Of a stretch of 64,000 bases of DNA, positions 34,801 through 45,845 are shown one piece after another. Source of the stretch: Dimorphilus gyrociliatus (Eukaryota > Annelida > Polychaeta > Dinophilidae); the NCBI GenBank assembly GCA_904063045.1, contig CAJFCJ010000009.1, forward strand, positions 972,942 through 1,036,941. Direction: 5' to 3'. Both the position numbers and the translations under genes were made by a program. Positions within the stretch are counted from its first letter, which is position 1. Every line of letters starts with the position of its first letter. The notes under the pieces are model-generated. The model saw only the letters and a program-made list of their open reading frames with translations. It was not told the DNA's origin and searched no databases.

Positions 34801-35375
34801 GAATTGCTTGCGACGAATATCCAAATTCATTGGAGGAAAAACCCGTCGAACACGAATTGAAGTTGGCTCTTATAGAAGAACAAGAGAAAGTTGTTCAAAT
34901 GAAGAAACAATTAAAATCCGTTCAGGCTAGTGCATACACCCAAGAAGCCCATTTGCAAACTGTTGAATTACAACTATCTCAAGCTGAGAGTGAGTTGAAT
35001 CGCCTGAAAAGAAAAAGTCATACAAGGTCTTCAATGAATATCGAAGAAAATGAGAAAACTAATGAGGAAATGAAAAAACTACTTAATTTATACGAAAGCG
35101 AAAGAACAATCTTTTTTAGTTCAGCTCAGAGAATGGCAATTGACTTGGAAACTTGCCGCAAACAGATTCTAGAAAAAACCAAGGAAAATATTAAATTACA
35201 AGAAGAATTAACAAAAATGCAAGAAAAATGTACAAACTCTGAAAATCAACTTAAAAAAGTTGACAACGACATTAAAGAATTAAACAAAGATAATGAGTTT
35301 TATAAGCAGGAAACTTTTAAATCACAATTAAATAAACTAAGATCTTTAAATAATAAGTCTTATCAAGCTAGGTGA
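31893..35375 (+). CDS. Intronless coiled-coil protein, 1,160 aa
   Basis: A single uninterrupted 1,160-codon frame starts MSWVSDILPNHIQDIILL. The first 165 residues look globular and helical (NSEFRQYLISNSQLLCQLWL, EDLLIYCLMEPDLIKVVE, IMEILNDSKAVKQLIESPEI). The last of these resembles ubiquilin-type STI1/DP helices, but this is only an impression. After an asparagine-rich linker near residues 215-245, residues 250-1150 are almost continuous coiled coil with a few breaks. No membrane span or signal peptide is seen. It is the only large gene in the window without introns. Family not recognised; a centrosomal, ciliary or Golgi structural role is possible. Confidence 0.8.
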   Translation: MSWVSDILPNHIQDIILLDSKKKLELCHNSEFRQYLISNSQLLCQLWLDSESRQILQKDTKISKYTESQQFKDEQLTYRANNLIPNEDLLIYCLMEPDLIKVVETDHQLQKVILEDPSMLSYCRAKKIDINFPSIMEILNDSKAVKQLIESPEISKRLDQIKKGELKKSISLPSIEYSNAEIDSLQSDLKRTLLILKTSVNELTDQEVNLKDELTTHNDNTNSNQNHKNNSDNTHELITDNQRDIELENELKEVKISLRMTREDLKKEKDVNEKLNEIIRDKNEQLRVGVVSLLEAGKLNTLHSLIEAEAKLNDMRVTNDKLMVDYETNHQSLVNVIKENTELERSIRLLTKRLIKEKNLVSLMISSKVELEKVMVPLTNERDSLRKEKRELTKNLEECQSHLQIEGLKADENLRNLKNDYEKAINILKEDTRSLMTDLIGVKSHNEMISTETKNMRSILETAKRNEEELNRKFQVLLEENSTCREETEKILEEYENKVADNCRMNETIEELKKDKENFLSDKYALERSIQRLGDEIIKMKEDIEESGRRLGDARSTSLTTEKLYQESQTALAIAQADVRAMRSQMEAAEEERINSDNKLYHYKERNDKLVKELENLHNRLSLEQGALSEEKKNLSEMKTELIFLNEVQEKSNKEISTLLASLENERNLHMSLRDQYLLAEKQQMIMSESIRQYEIQVANLEENLSSERGQIEIVKLEREKYLQDLNSLRLHCSTQEEILYHEREKCKETVESIRNDFLEDLKFCQEERKNFEQLNYKLRQDLSESREKLRQKDLQLRSALYSIGQLDSEAKGRRELECQLMESEAELQNLKLEIDSLRVERKCSDEKYSEFVDQNDKLRLIIQQLKEGVKVLKEEYTREVFVLRKELERNSRSTKDELNNLRSELTKKSAELKTSEASLAVLNDSKEELENVRNCFEQTITALKKRLYQEVTNRRLLEERLKALKDSRRIACDEYPNSLEEKPVEHELKLALIEEQEKVVQMKKQLKSVQASAYTQEAHLQTVELQLSQAESELNRLKRKSHTRSSMNIEENEKTNEEMKKLLNLYESERTIFFSSAQRMAIDLETCRKQILEKTKENIKLQEELTKMQEKCTNSENQLKKVDNDIKELNKDNEFYKQETFKSQLNKLRSLNNKSYQAR

Positions 35376-35912
35376 CACGAAAAGAAAACTTTCTTGTTTT
35401 ATTTCTAATCTCTGAAAGCTTTTCTTAATTGTTACATACTTTTGATTGATAATAATCAACTTTTCTTAAATAACATAAACATAAAAATAATAATAAAAAT
35501 CAATCAATATTTTATCGAATATTAATTTTCAAAAGCTTATAAAGTTTTCCGGTTAAATCTAACTTTCAAACTTTAAAATTAGTTGTCTGTTGCAGAGACT
35601 GCTGATTTCCTGTTCCTGTTGAACAACATGTATTGTGGGTAATCGTAGTCTTTTGAAAACTCTGATTTCGCGCTTATGCAAAAGCAAACGCCATCTAGTT
35701 ACCATTTCATTGGAGTTCAAGGACAGTTGAAAAAAATAGGCAAGTTTCTAGAATTAACGAAACGAAGCCAAATCAAACTACTTTATTTATAGTTTGGACG
35801 ATATTCGGTAAGTAGTTCATGATAATTCATTGATTGCAAAGAAGAGATAAAAGATTGAACAACAAATAAGTGATATTAAAAATAAGGCAACAAGCAGGAG
35901 TTGCATAAGGAT
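35376..35912. other. Intergenic region with CGCCATCT site
   Basis: About 540 bases between genes on the same strand. CGCCATCT at 35689-35696 (AGATGGCG on the other strand) lies about 220 bases before the methyltransferase start. The rest is AT-rich. Confidence 0.5.
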
Positions 35913-37159
35913 ATGTTGGCACGTTCTTTTACGGCGTTTTGTATCGCAGTAAACGCATTAAGAGCAAATTTATTCACCATGGCCTGGAGATCTTCCGGAA
36001 CGACTAACGAAGAATTGATTAGCAAGTTAAAAGGTAGGCGTTGTCAATAACTAATAGGAAGAGAAGAAGCCAATGATATTGACTTTTGTATTACACGCTC
36101 ATCCGCTTCTAACAACTCAGCAAATGGAATAATAAAGAGTGATAGAGTTTTTCAAGCGATGATTTCCGTTGATAGAGCTAATTTTTGTAAGAATAAACCC
36201 TACGTTGATTCTCCTCAGGGAATAGGATATGCAGTGACTATAAGTGCTCCTCACATGGTAAATTTTAATATTTTTTAAATAAAATATCTATTTAATTATA
36301 CATAGAATGCTTAGACTTTACTGATTGCAGCATGCACATGCGCTGGAATTATTATCTGAGCATCTGCAGGAAGGGAAACGAGCATTAGATGTTGGATCAG
36401 GAAGCGGTTACTTGACAGCATGCATGGCAAAATTAGTAGGAAGTACAGGAAAAGCTGTTGGCATAGAACATATAGACGAGCTAGTGTCTTTGTCAAAGCA
36501 AAACTTAAATCGATCCCCTGAAACGCAGGAAATGCTGGACAATGGTCAGGCTGTTTTTGTTGTTGGCGATGGACGTCAAGGTTATCCCCAGTACGGTCCG
36601 TACAATGCTATTCATGTCGGTGCTGCTGCTCCAACTATTCCACAGGCAGTGAGTACAGTTAATTGAATTTTTTCTACCTGTAAAAATAAACACTTCGACG
36701 AGTAAATACTTTCTAGCTGGAAAATCAATTAGCTGAAGGTGGACGGCTAATTATACCTGTCGGACCTCGAGATGGTCGACAATATTTATACATCATTGAT
36801 AAAACCAACGAGGGTACAACAAACAGAAAACGCTTTCTTCCAGTTTCCTTCGTACCTTTGACTGATAAGAAAAAACAATACTGGCGTTAATTTTTCTCTT
36901 TATAAATTATCTCTCTTACCTTTTCTAATTTATAAATTAGCATTTCTTACATTTAACGAATAAATTCTATATGAAACATCAACAGTTAATTGAGCAATTA
37001 GCTCCTGGAGGACGCCTTATTTTACCTGTCGGACCCGAAGGTCATGATCAAGAATTAATTCAAGTAGACAAGGATATGCAAGGCCAAATAAAAAAAACAA
37101 AATTAATGGGAGTTATCTATGTTCCATTAACCGATAAACAAAAACAATATTCAAAGTGA
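35913..37159 (+). CDS. PCMT1: Protein-L-isoaspartate O-methyltransferase with two alternative last exons
   Basis: The enzyme uses S-adenosylmethionine to methylate isoaspartyl residues and start repair of aged proteins. Common exons are 35913-36033, 36121-36257 and 36331-36648. Exon 4a (36717-36890) and exon 4b (36986-37159) both follow in the same phase, both begin with a leucine codon, and both are 174 bases including the stop. Motifs include [30 protein letters not shown], the SAM loop [16 protein letters not shown] and [10 protein letters not shown]. Exon 4b keeps the family ending GRLILPVGP...[12 protein letters not shown]; exon 4a is divergent (GRLIIPVGP...[14 protein letters not shown]). 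The conserved start MAW is at 35979; the upstream in-frame ATG at 35913 adds 22 residues, [20 protein letters not shown]. Confidence 0.93.
36959..36964 (+). terminator. Polyadenylation signal between the two methyltransferase last exons
   Basis: AATAAA lies 69 bases after the exon 4a stop codon and 21 bases before the exon 4b acceptor boundary. It could end transcripts that use exon 4a. Confidence 0.5.
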
Positions 37160-38036
37160 TTTTATATACTTAAATTAAAATCTGTTGACATATTTTTACT
37201 ATTCACTATTTTCTCTTAGATCGCAAAGGATTGACTTGTAATAAATAATTTGATGAAGAAAAACAACAACCCAGAAGATTGAAAACCTTGTCTGCAAAAG
37301 CCGAAAAACAGAAATAAAGAGCCAGTGAAAAAAAAATAAAAAATGAAGACTTTTTTATTTTTTTTTATATGCTGATTTGATAAATTTCTATCTGACATTT
37401 GAACTTTTCCCCTTAAATATTCAATAATTTGTAAAGTTAAATAAACAACTTAAAATTTATCATAAACTGAGAATTATTTCTTAGAGAAGAGAAGAAGGGA
37501 GAGAGAGAGAGAGAGAGAGAGACAGATGCACGCATACAAGAAATAAGACTGTTTAATAGATAAATAGGATATGGTATATCTAGGAAAAGATTAGTAAAAG
37601 TCCACCTAATTTGTTATAAGTCTAATAACTGCTCACAAAGGGAAATCTATTATGCAGGTCAGGCTGGCTTAAAAAGTTTGAGAACGAAGGGCAGGAGTTG
37701 AAAAATTGACATAAGGGAAAAATAATGTAATTATACATTATTTATAACCCTGAATTTTATCTTGGGCATAATCACTGTCAGATTTATTTTTTATGTATTA
37801 TGAATAATTGATTATTTGTAAACACAGAAATTTGTTAATGATGTTAATAAATATTGCAATTTGATCTACTAAAGCAATAAGCCAGATGGCGACACTTGAG
37901 ATAAAAGTGAAAATACTGGTTTTAAGAAAGGCATAAGCATAGAAAGGATAAACGAGTGAGCATAGCAGCTATTCTCCATCGATTGGACGTTTAGAATCTG
38001 ATAGATCTCGTGGGATATTTTTTTGAATCCAGAGAA
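37160..38036. other. Intergenic region with GA microsatellite and AGATGGCG site
   Basis: About 880 AT-rich bases. They contain a (GA)n microsatellite near 37499-37521 and CAGATGGCGA with core 37884-37891, about 150 bases before the stress-protein start. No gene was recognised. Confidence 0.55.
37499..37521. repeat. (GA)n microsatellite
   Basis: About eleven GA units in the intergenic region upstream of the universal stress protein gene. Confidence 0.85.
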
Positions 38037-38765
38037 ATGGGAAATTTCTACTCAAATCAAAACAGTAAAACTCTACAAATTTCTGCAAAAAACGAACCGA
38101 ACGTAAATAATAATAACGAACAAGCTGTCCTTATTCCTGTTGATTGTAGCGAGCAGGCGGAGGCTGCGTTTAAATGTATGTATTTTTCTGCATAATAGAC
38201 GCTAAATAGACGGACTAAACGCATTATCCTAACCCTTTTAACTTAGGGTATTATCATCACGTTCATAAGCCAGAAAATATTGTTAGAGTGTTACATTGTG
38301 TCGATTTGAATCAATCAATTATCGGTCATTCAAAAATCAGTGTAAAAGGTAAACATTTGTCTAATCAATCTTTTTAACAATAGACTTTAGTTAAGGTGAT
38401 TATTAGATCAAATGGAGAAGCATGGGAAGGAAGGGAAAAGAGCTTTGGAAAAATATCAAAATATTATGAGAGATAATAATGTATGGAATTTAATAAATAA
38501 ATCATTCGTAACAAATACAAAAAATTGATCATATCACATTTTTTTTTTGTAGATTAAGGGTAGCGTTCATTTTGAAATGGGACATCCGGGAGAAACTGTC
38601 GTTAAAGCAGCTATGCGTCATAATGTATCCCATATTGTTATGGGTACAAGGGGATTTGGGCTTATTCGTCGAACCATATTGGGAAGTGTTAGCGAATATG
38701 TGATACACCATTCTCAAGTACCTGTGACAGTCGTACCCAAGGAAACAACCTCTTGGTTCTTTTAG
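38037..38765 (+). CDS. Universal stress protein family member
   Basis: Small cytosolic nucleotide-binding proteins of the UspA superfamily, found in plants, prokaryotes and many invertebrates but not vertebrates. Four exons were read: 38037-38175, 38247-38348, 38407-38480 and 38553-38765, giving about 175 residues. The beta-1 strand with its aspartate is VLIPVDCSEQAEAAFKWYY. The ATP-binding loop is HIVMGTRGFGLIRRTILGSV, which has the G-x-G then G-S spacing of ATP-binding members. The protein ends HHSQVPVTVVPK plus a short aromatic tail. An N-terminal extension rich in asparagine (about 35 residues) precedes the domain. It has typical short introns, so it is a settled gene rather than recent bacterial DNA. 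Confidence 0.88.
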
Positions 38766-39051
38766 CATCTCTGGTTAGCAGAAAGTAATAAGCTAAATTA
38801 AAGCCAATGTTCATGCCAAAAGTGACGACAATATAGTTCCTGCTGAGCAAATTGCTCTAAATTATTTTAAATGTTCCCTTATTCGTCTATAGCAACACAA
38901 AAAGGCTTGGGGCTTTGTTATATGTCAAAACCAACTACAAAAAGTCAATGTACAGGTTTGACTATCCTGCATTGCTGGGATAGCCCAGTTTATTAACACG
39001 TTCAAACAAGTTGAATTTACAATATCGTATAACAAAAAAAATTTCAATTAA
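38766..39051. other. Convergent gap with short inverted repeats
   Basis: About 290 bases between the stress-protein and WDR3 stop codons. CTATCC at 38962-38967 can pair with GGATAG at 38978-38983, and CTGGG at 38975-38979 can pair with CCCAG at 38984-38988. The two hairpins exclude each other. Confidence 0.4.
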
Positions 39052-42000
39052 TTAGGTTTTAACAGCTAATCTAGACTTTTTCTTTTGTTTGCTTCTCTTT
39101 TTATGTTTGCTGACGATGTCTGTGAAGAATTTTGTCTCTTCTTTTTCTTCTATTATTCTTTTTAACGTTTGAATACCAGCCATATTGAATCCAATTATGT
39201 CCTATGAAAAAAGAAACATATTGAATAAGCAGATAGACTGAATATTACGTCAACTTACTTTTAGTTCAGGTAATTTATTCTTTTCCACTTTTAGTATGGA
39301 ATCCAAAATACCCATCATTTGAGGGCTAGTTGTTATCTTACCGTGGTGAATTCTACATAGTTAAATGAATGCAATCATAGAATCAATTAAAAGTATCTTT
39401 AATTTGAAAGTATTGAAAATTACCGTAGTAGAAATAATAAACATCTATATAAACGCTCAACTTCGTCTCCTGTCTTAATTAATTCTCCCAAAAGTGGTAA
39501 TAATCTCATTACTATTGGGAATGATAGGACCAATAAACTGTCTTCCAGTTCGCTGTAATATCGCAATAATAACCTCATAAAATATTCAAAATTTAGTTCG
39601 TTTATTACCTCGACTTAACATTGCAAATGACATATCGAACATACTCCAGAGGCTGAGAAATATTTAATGCGCGCAACATTGGATGTGCCTCAGGTTTAAT
39701 TAACTTTTTCTTTGATACTCTGCAGTCGTGGTCGTGCTGTTTAGCCTTTATTATTTCTTCGTCATAGATATCTAAGCCTGAAGGAATCGGGAAAAAGATT
39801 ATGTCACCTAATAGGTCGATAAAGATTACAATTACTCACTTTCGATTATTCTTTCACTCGCACATACAGTTTTAATGGTTCTTTTAGAGGGTAAAGCGGC
39901 TTCCTCATCGCCCTCCCCAGGGACAACTGTTTGCCCTTCGTTTATCTCTTCCTCCTCCTCTTTTCTCTCACGTTCCCTTTCCATTTCATCGCTCAAAACT
40001 AGCGGTTCATCGCTCTTTTCCCATAACCTAATTGATCTGTCCTGACTGCAGGAAACTAACATATTTCCGGATTCCGATATTGCTAAATCGGAAACTCGAG
40101 CAAAGTGGCCTCTCATAGTTTGTATTAGATTGAATTTATCACCGTCCCACTCTTTTATAGTTCCATCTTTTCCACATGAGAAAAAGTAATGACGTTTTGG
40201 TACGAAAACAACAGCAGATACACCCTCATCATGAGCAAAGATTGACTTGAGGCAATTTCCGAAATGTCCATCCCATATTTTTATGTTACGATCAGTAGAG
40301 GCCGTTATGAATAATTTATTGTCACTAGAAATATCGAGAGAAACAACTGGTAACTTGTGCCCATATAATTTTAAATGCACTTTGAAAGAATTCGTAAAGA
40401 ATACTTTAACAGTAAAATCTAAAAGAGCTACAGCTATGTATTTAGCATCGTGACTGTACTTTGTGCAAACAACACCATCGGGTAAATCTAAAGTTTTCTT
40501 ATGAATAATAGTAATATATCGCCTGCAACATAAAAAAATAATCAGCTTAATAGATATTTAATTTAAAAACTTTGTGTTTTATTTTTAACTGTTACCCTTT
40601 CTGTTCATAATCCCAAAATTTTACTGTTTTATCCTCACTACCGGAGACAAGACCCAGTAAATCTGGTCTGGAGCACAGTGACGTAACTGAACTCTCATGA
40701 GCTTCCACTTTTTCGATTAATTCGCTGCTGCCAATATCAAATATAAGAATAAGTCCCTTCTTTGTACCAGCCAAGACTTGTCTGTCATTAGGTCCAAATA
40801 TACTGCATACGGCCAGTTCACATTGCATATTTCTCAAACTAGTCATGCTCGATCGATTCCATAGTTTTATAGAATCACTTGAAGCGGATAAAATTGACGT
40901 TGAATCAGAACTGAAAGCCAAACTTTTCGGTTCAGCTCTATGACCTTCAAAAGTAACTTTCATTTCATTTGAGAAATTTCCATCCTTGAGGGTAACAACG
41001 AAAGACACGAGGCTGTTATCGGCTAAAGAGCAGACTATTTTTGCTTGCTCGCCATCTTTAGATTTAGATAAAGCTAAATCACAAGATTTTATTTTAGATC
41101 CTAATTTCTGGTTTAGTATTCTTCTCAGTCTATCTGTAGGCCTGATTTTTGATGCAGCTTCTATTTCGCTTTCTTCGGCTGAGCGCTTCTTCTCCTTTTT
41201 AACACGCTTATCTTTAACCAAATTGACTTCAGCGTCGGTATTTATTCTAAATATTTCTAAATGCGAGTCGGTACCCTAAGCCAAAATTTCGATATTCGCT
41301 TGTTAATAATTAACAAATTGTTAACTTACGTGAACGCATAGCACTCTGTTTGTAGAGTCTGTAACTATAGAATCAACTCGAGACGTACTTTCTCTAAGTA
41401 CACTGCCAATATTTTCCGCGTTTAGTATAATCTAGATAGATGGATTATTATGTATACAATAAGAAAGTTAATAGGAAAAAAGAATGAATGATTACATTTT
41501 CATCAGCATCTTCATTTCCTTCTAATAACTTTATCTTCTTTTCAGCTGACACTGACATTTCATTATTGTCTTGTTCTTCGTTAACTCCTGTAATCCTAAA
41601 TATTCTTAGTTCTGAATCCGAACTACCAGTAACAATCAAATGGCCAAAGAGTTCCATGTCCCATACTTCCGATCTATGATCTACCAAAGTTTTAAAACAG
41701 TGTTGCGTTGTCAGGTCCCAAAATTTTACAAAGCTGTCCTTAGAACAACTCACAACTACATCGAAGTCTTTAAGGAACAGCACTTTAGTAACAGCCGCCT
41801 TATGACCTGGAGGAGGAAAAATAAACTGATTTACTGCCTGAAAAGTCAATTATTTATTTATTAAAACTAAATTGAACCTTTTAATCTATATAAGCCACAG
41901 TCATTTACCACGTCCCAGACAATGACATTTGTATCCAGCGAACCAGAAACTAATCTCATTCCATCATGATCGAATTCCAAGCTCGTAATTTCAGATTTGT

Positions 42001-42322
42001 GTCCTTCGAAACTGACTGTAGTTTCTCCCGTACTTAAATTAAATAGCTTTATATCACCATTTGCGTATCCAACTGCAATCACTTTAGATGATGTTCTAGA
42101 TGGCTGGACACAAATTTTTGTAACTTGCTTATTTCCATTAAAAGTGGCAATTTTAGTGGAAGTTTTTAAATTCCAAACTTGAACATTTTCACAAGCTCCA
42201 ACAATGCAAAAAGTCTGCTCTATTCCCTTCCAATTAATAAATTTAATATTTGAATTGCTGCTTGCTATAACATTGAAGATACCCTCCTGATTGTACCGTA
42301 GATACTGTCTTACTTGGGGCAT
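39052..42322 (-). CDS. WDR3: WD-repeat protein 3 / UTP12, small-subunit processome
   Basis: WDR3 is the UTP12 subunit of the UTP-B module that processes 18S pre-rRNA in the nucleolus. Nine exons were read: 42322-41878, 41806-41496, 41431-41330, 41275-40596, 40522-39840, 39777-39609, 39552-39424, 39352-39259 and 39201-39052, giving about 920 residues. Two WD40 propellers make up most of it (GHKSEITSLEFDHDGMRLVS, SKDSFVKFWDLTTQHCFKTL, GSEDKTVKFWDYEQKG, SQDRSIRLWEKSDEPL). A KKEKKRSAEESE basic/acidic linker interrupts them. The C-terminal UTP12 helical domain runs to a lysine-rich tail (KHKKRSKQKKKSR). Exon 2 was set at a pyrimidine-rich acceptor that restores GHKAAVTKVLF. Confidence 0.95.
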
Positions 42323-42779
42323 GTTTTTAAAATTCTATTCCTTTCTCATGACAAAACAAATAAGAGAAAAGAAACAATATGTATTCAGTCTACTATCCCT
42401 GAGTATATTATTTGTCTAGTGTACTAATCCGACAACTTAAATCGAAAATATAGGAATAAGACCTGAAACACGTGAGTGAAATTCAGTATATTTCGCCTTC
42501 ACATGGACACTTGCTCCGCTCAAAGAGAGTCGAAAAATTAACGCTTTCGAACACGTAACCCATATTACTATCTTAGTCTATTCACAAAGTTTATACTCTT
42601 TTTCATTAACGTCAAATCAGCATTGAATTGAATTCTAATATTTAAAAGTTAGTAATAAAGTGAATTTAAGACGAGTCAGAATTCCTACTTTTTTCAAGGA
42701 TTTGCATTTGGTGTAAACGTCAATTATAAATTTATTATAAAGTTACCATTTATTTTTATAGTAAACAAAACCGCTAAAT
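42323..42779. other. Intergenic region between COG7 and WDR3
   Basis: About 460 bases between two minus-strand genes. It should hold the WDR3 promoter and the COG7 3' UTR. No repeat, RNA or extra exon was recognised. Confidence 0.5.
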
Positions 42780-45700
42780 TTATCGCCCTAGACCTCGCAT
42801 TCGTGATATACCACTACAAATTCTCTGGGGTAAATCTTGAGCGACCATTTCCGAGAATTTTTCTCCGTTAGCTGTTGCTAATAAACCAATATTTTTTAAT
42901 TGATTGGTCGAATTACTCAATCCAAGATCATCAGCAACTGCACAAAGGTAATTAATATCAGTCAATAATTGTTTAGCTCCACTATCACTTAAAGACTGGA
43001 TTGACAGTATCTGATCAATAAATTCACTTAGAGTTGATTTCACTATTGCTTCAAGCCAAATATCCGACGCAGCTTCCGCAGAATCTAAACAATAGAATTT
43101 AAAACGAATTAATTAATGAATTTCAAGTGTTTATATTTGCTGGTATTAAACAATAAGAAATTAAAATACCTGGAGCTGAAGCTCCAACGAAAGGTAAATT
43201 TGCATATCTTAAGCCAGTACAGGCGGATGGTTGCGATGCAACGGAATCCAATTGTTGTGGTACGGTCAATAAATATTGTCCAATCTGTAGGGAAAAATTA
43301 TTCAAAACCAAAACTAATAAAAATCTGTATTGTATAGTTTTTTTTATACCTTAGTAACATATTCTTGAGGAGAAAAACTAAAATCGGGTAGTGATGGGTC
43401 TAATGCAGCACCAGCAGTTTCACTTGACCAAACCTATAATTAAAATTCTCAAAGTTAGAAATTATTTTATTCCAGAGGCAACTGAATTACTCACTTTCAT
43501 ACTACCTATCTTTTTTAACTGTTCAATCAATGGTCTGACTCCTGCATTGAGAGCAAGTCGATGGGCTGACTGAACGACTTTACGAATATGATCAAATGCT
43601 CCACTTAACATTGAATCACCAGAATTCATTTTAACTTCTAATGCCTTAACAAGTCTTGTTTGTTGGTCGTCACACAAAAACATAAAAAGAGTAGAAGTAA
43701 AGCCACTTTGCGATATCCGTTTAGGTGAAACCGGAGTAGTTGGTTCATAAGTTAAAGCTGCTACAAGAGATAATTCTAAATCATCTAGTTTCGAATATGC
43801 CTCTGAAGAGGCGTGAGCTATTTCAAGACAAATTTGGAAAGTTTCAAATGAATCGTCACTATTTGTAAAATTATCTAGAGAATCAATGCCAGATTTAGAT
43901 AACTGAAATTTTTCTTTGACATTAACTAGAACTCTTTGCCACTCCTTGCAATATTGAAAAGTAAATTGCTGAAAGAGTGTAGTCATATTGTATATTTTAT
44001 TTGATAACAAAATTATGAACAACTTACTTCAAAAGCATTGATAAATCCGGGAATGGCAGCTCCGTTAGAAAATTGAGAACATAGCTGTAAACTCACTTCT
44101 GCTACTTGAAAGAAATGGCTAACAGAATTTGAAAGCACTTTTGAAGTATCATCAATATCATCACCGTCCTGTTAATAAATAATTTCAATGATGTATTTTT
44201 TAATATTTTGTTCGTATGCTGGATAAATAAACATTACCATCACGATTCTATTTAATTGAATTTCAAAATCTTTAGATAAGTATTGATTATAATTCCTAAC
44301 AAATTGAACATAAGGTCTATAAATTTCGGATGATAAATCCCTCATATGATCTGTAAAAATTTTTCCATTATATTAAAAAAGTTAATACAGTTTAAAGATT
44401 CTAGATTGTTTACTGACCACTATCCAACACAGATGATGGCATAAAGTTTGCAATACCCTTATGAAATCTTTCAGAAAGTTCTTTAAAATCCTTTAACTCT
44501 TCCATTGTGCTACTTTTCGTACCTTCTAAATAGCTTAGGATCAGTTTATCAAGAGTAGGATCCAAGGATTGCAAAACTTCTTTCAAAAGAGAGAGAACAA
44601 TTGAATGAGGTTCGACGAACACTTGTTTACACCACATGACCTGTAACAGTAGATAATGAAACAAATATAATCATTCATGAACAACTTACTTGAGAATGCA
44701 ATAAACTGTGTAAATCATCGTAAAATGATGATAAAATTGAATGTATATTATCTGCATTATTCTCTTGATTAAGATTTTTCCATTTTTGCAATAATGCTGT
44801 TCTATGTGTTCTTTTGTAATACTTCAATAACTCGGATAATCTCCGAATGTTAGTGAAAATCTTAACTAAATCATGCGCAGCATCTGAGAAATCATATTAA
44901 TGAATATACTATTTATACTAATGGAAAAAATACTACCGGTATTCTGAGATGAAAATACAGAAACAATTTGAGTTGATAGTGAAGCTTCTAATCTATCTTT
45001 AAGAGATTCTAGTTTTGCTGTTCTCTCTTTATGATCCGGAACATCAGTTAAGATATCTAAACTTGTTTGCATTCCGACTAATTTCTCTGCAATCTAAAGA
45101 TGAGAATGTTTGTCAGTAATGATTCTTACTTATATCTTATTTAAAGATATTACTAATTGTAGATTATTTGATTCAAAAGCATTATCAACTTCTGCACTTA
45201 AAGTTGTCCAGTTATCAGCCTGTTGGAGAGCTGACTTGGTTTCTAACATTCTTTTCTTAACCCTAAGGTTGAAAAGCATTTTTATATGATATTGTTCATA
45301 GAAATAGTTGATTATAAAAGACAACAAGACTTACATGTCCAAATAAACAACTTGATGCATTGAAGATGCAGTTTCGCGTTCCACTTTTTCTATATCGGAT
45401 CTCACTTCCATCATATGATCTTTAAGGACTGTAGCCTCTTGTTTTACAACACCCATTTGTCGAGCAACACTAGTTAGACTTGTTAAAGCTTCTTCACAGT
45501 TTTCTTCCAATACATTGTTTACTTCTTGTATGTACATTTGTAATTTCATAACTAATGTCGAAGCATGTTGCTGATTAAAATATAATTTGTTTTATTTGAA
45601 CTCTTAGTAGAAGTTATTAGATTTTGAACTTAAAAGAACCGATTATAAATTTCTTTTGAAATAGGTATTTTAAAATGTAATTGACTCTGTTGTCACTTAC

Positions 45701-45845
45701 GTCTTTTTTTGCCCCTTGTAATTCATTTTTAAATGCTTCGTTCACCCAATCCTTAGCGTCAAAGTCCTCTTCCATAAACTTTGAGAAATCCTTTGAGCGA
45801 TAATACGTTAATAATAAATATTTTAACTGATTACTATATTACCAT
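42780..45845 (-). CDS. COG7: Conserved oligomeric Golgi complex subunit 7
   Basis: COG7 belongs to lobe B of the COG tether, which guides retrograde vesicles within the Golgi. Thirteen exons were read: 45845-45843 (ATG only), 45790-45701, 45570-45335, 45262-45154, 45093-44937, 44883-44690, 44640-44418, 44350-44238, 44168-44028, 43968-43495, 43433-43350, 43284-43170 and 43084-42780, giving about 747 residues. The start M-DFSKFMEEDFDAKDWVNEAF aligns with human. Helical coiled-coil segments (STLVMKLQMYIQEVN, ADNWTTLSAEVDNAFE) follow. Later blocks FSFSPQEYVTKIGQYLLTVP and the final QDLPQRICSGISRMRGLG match the family end. No membrane span is present, as expected for a peripheral Golgi protein. 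Confidence 0.94.

Noticed and set aside
42323-42779. Extra exon or small gene between COG7 and WDR3
   Set aside because: No open frame with splice borders or homology was found.
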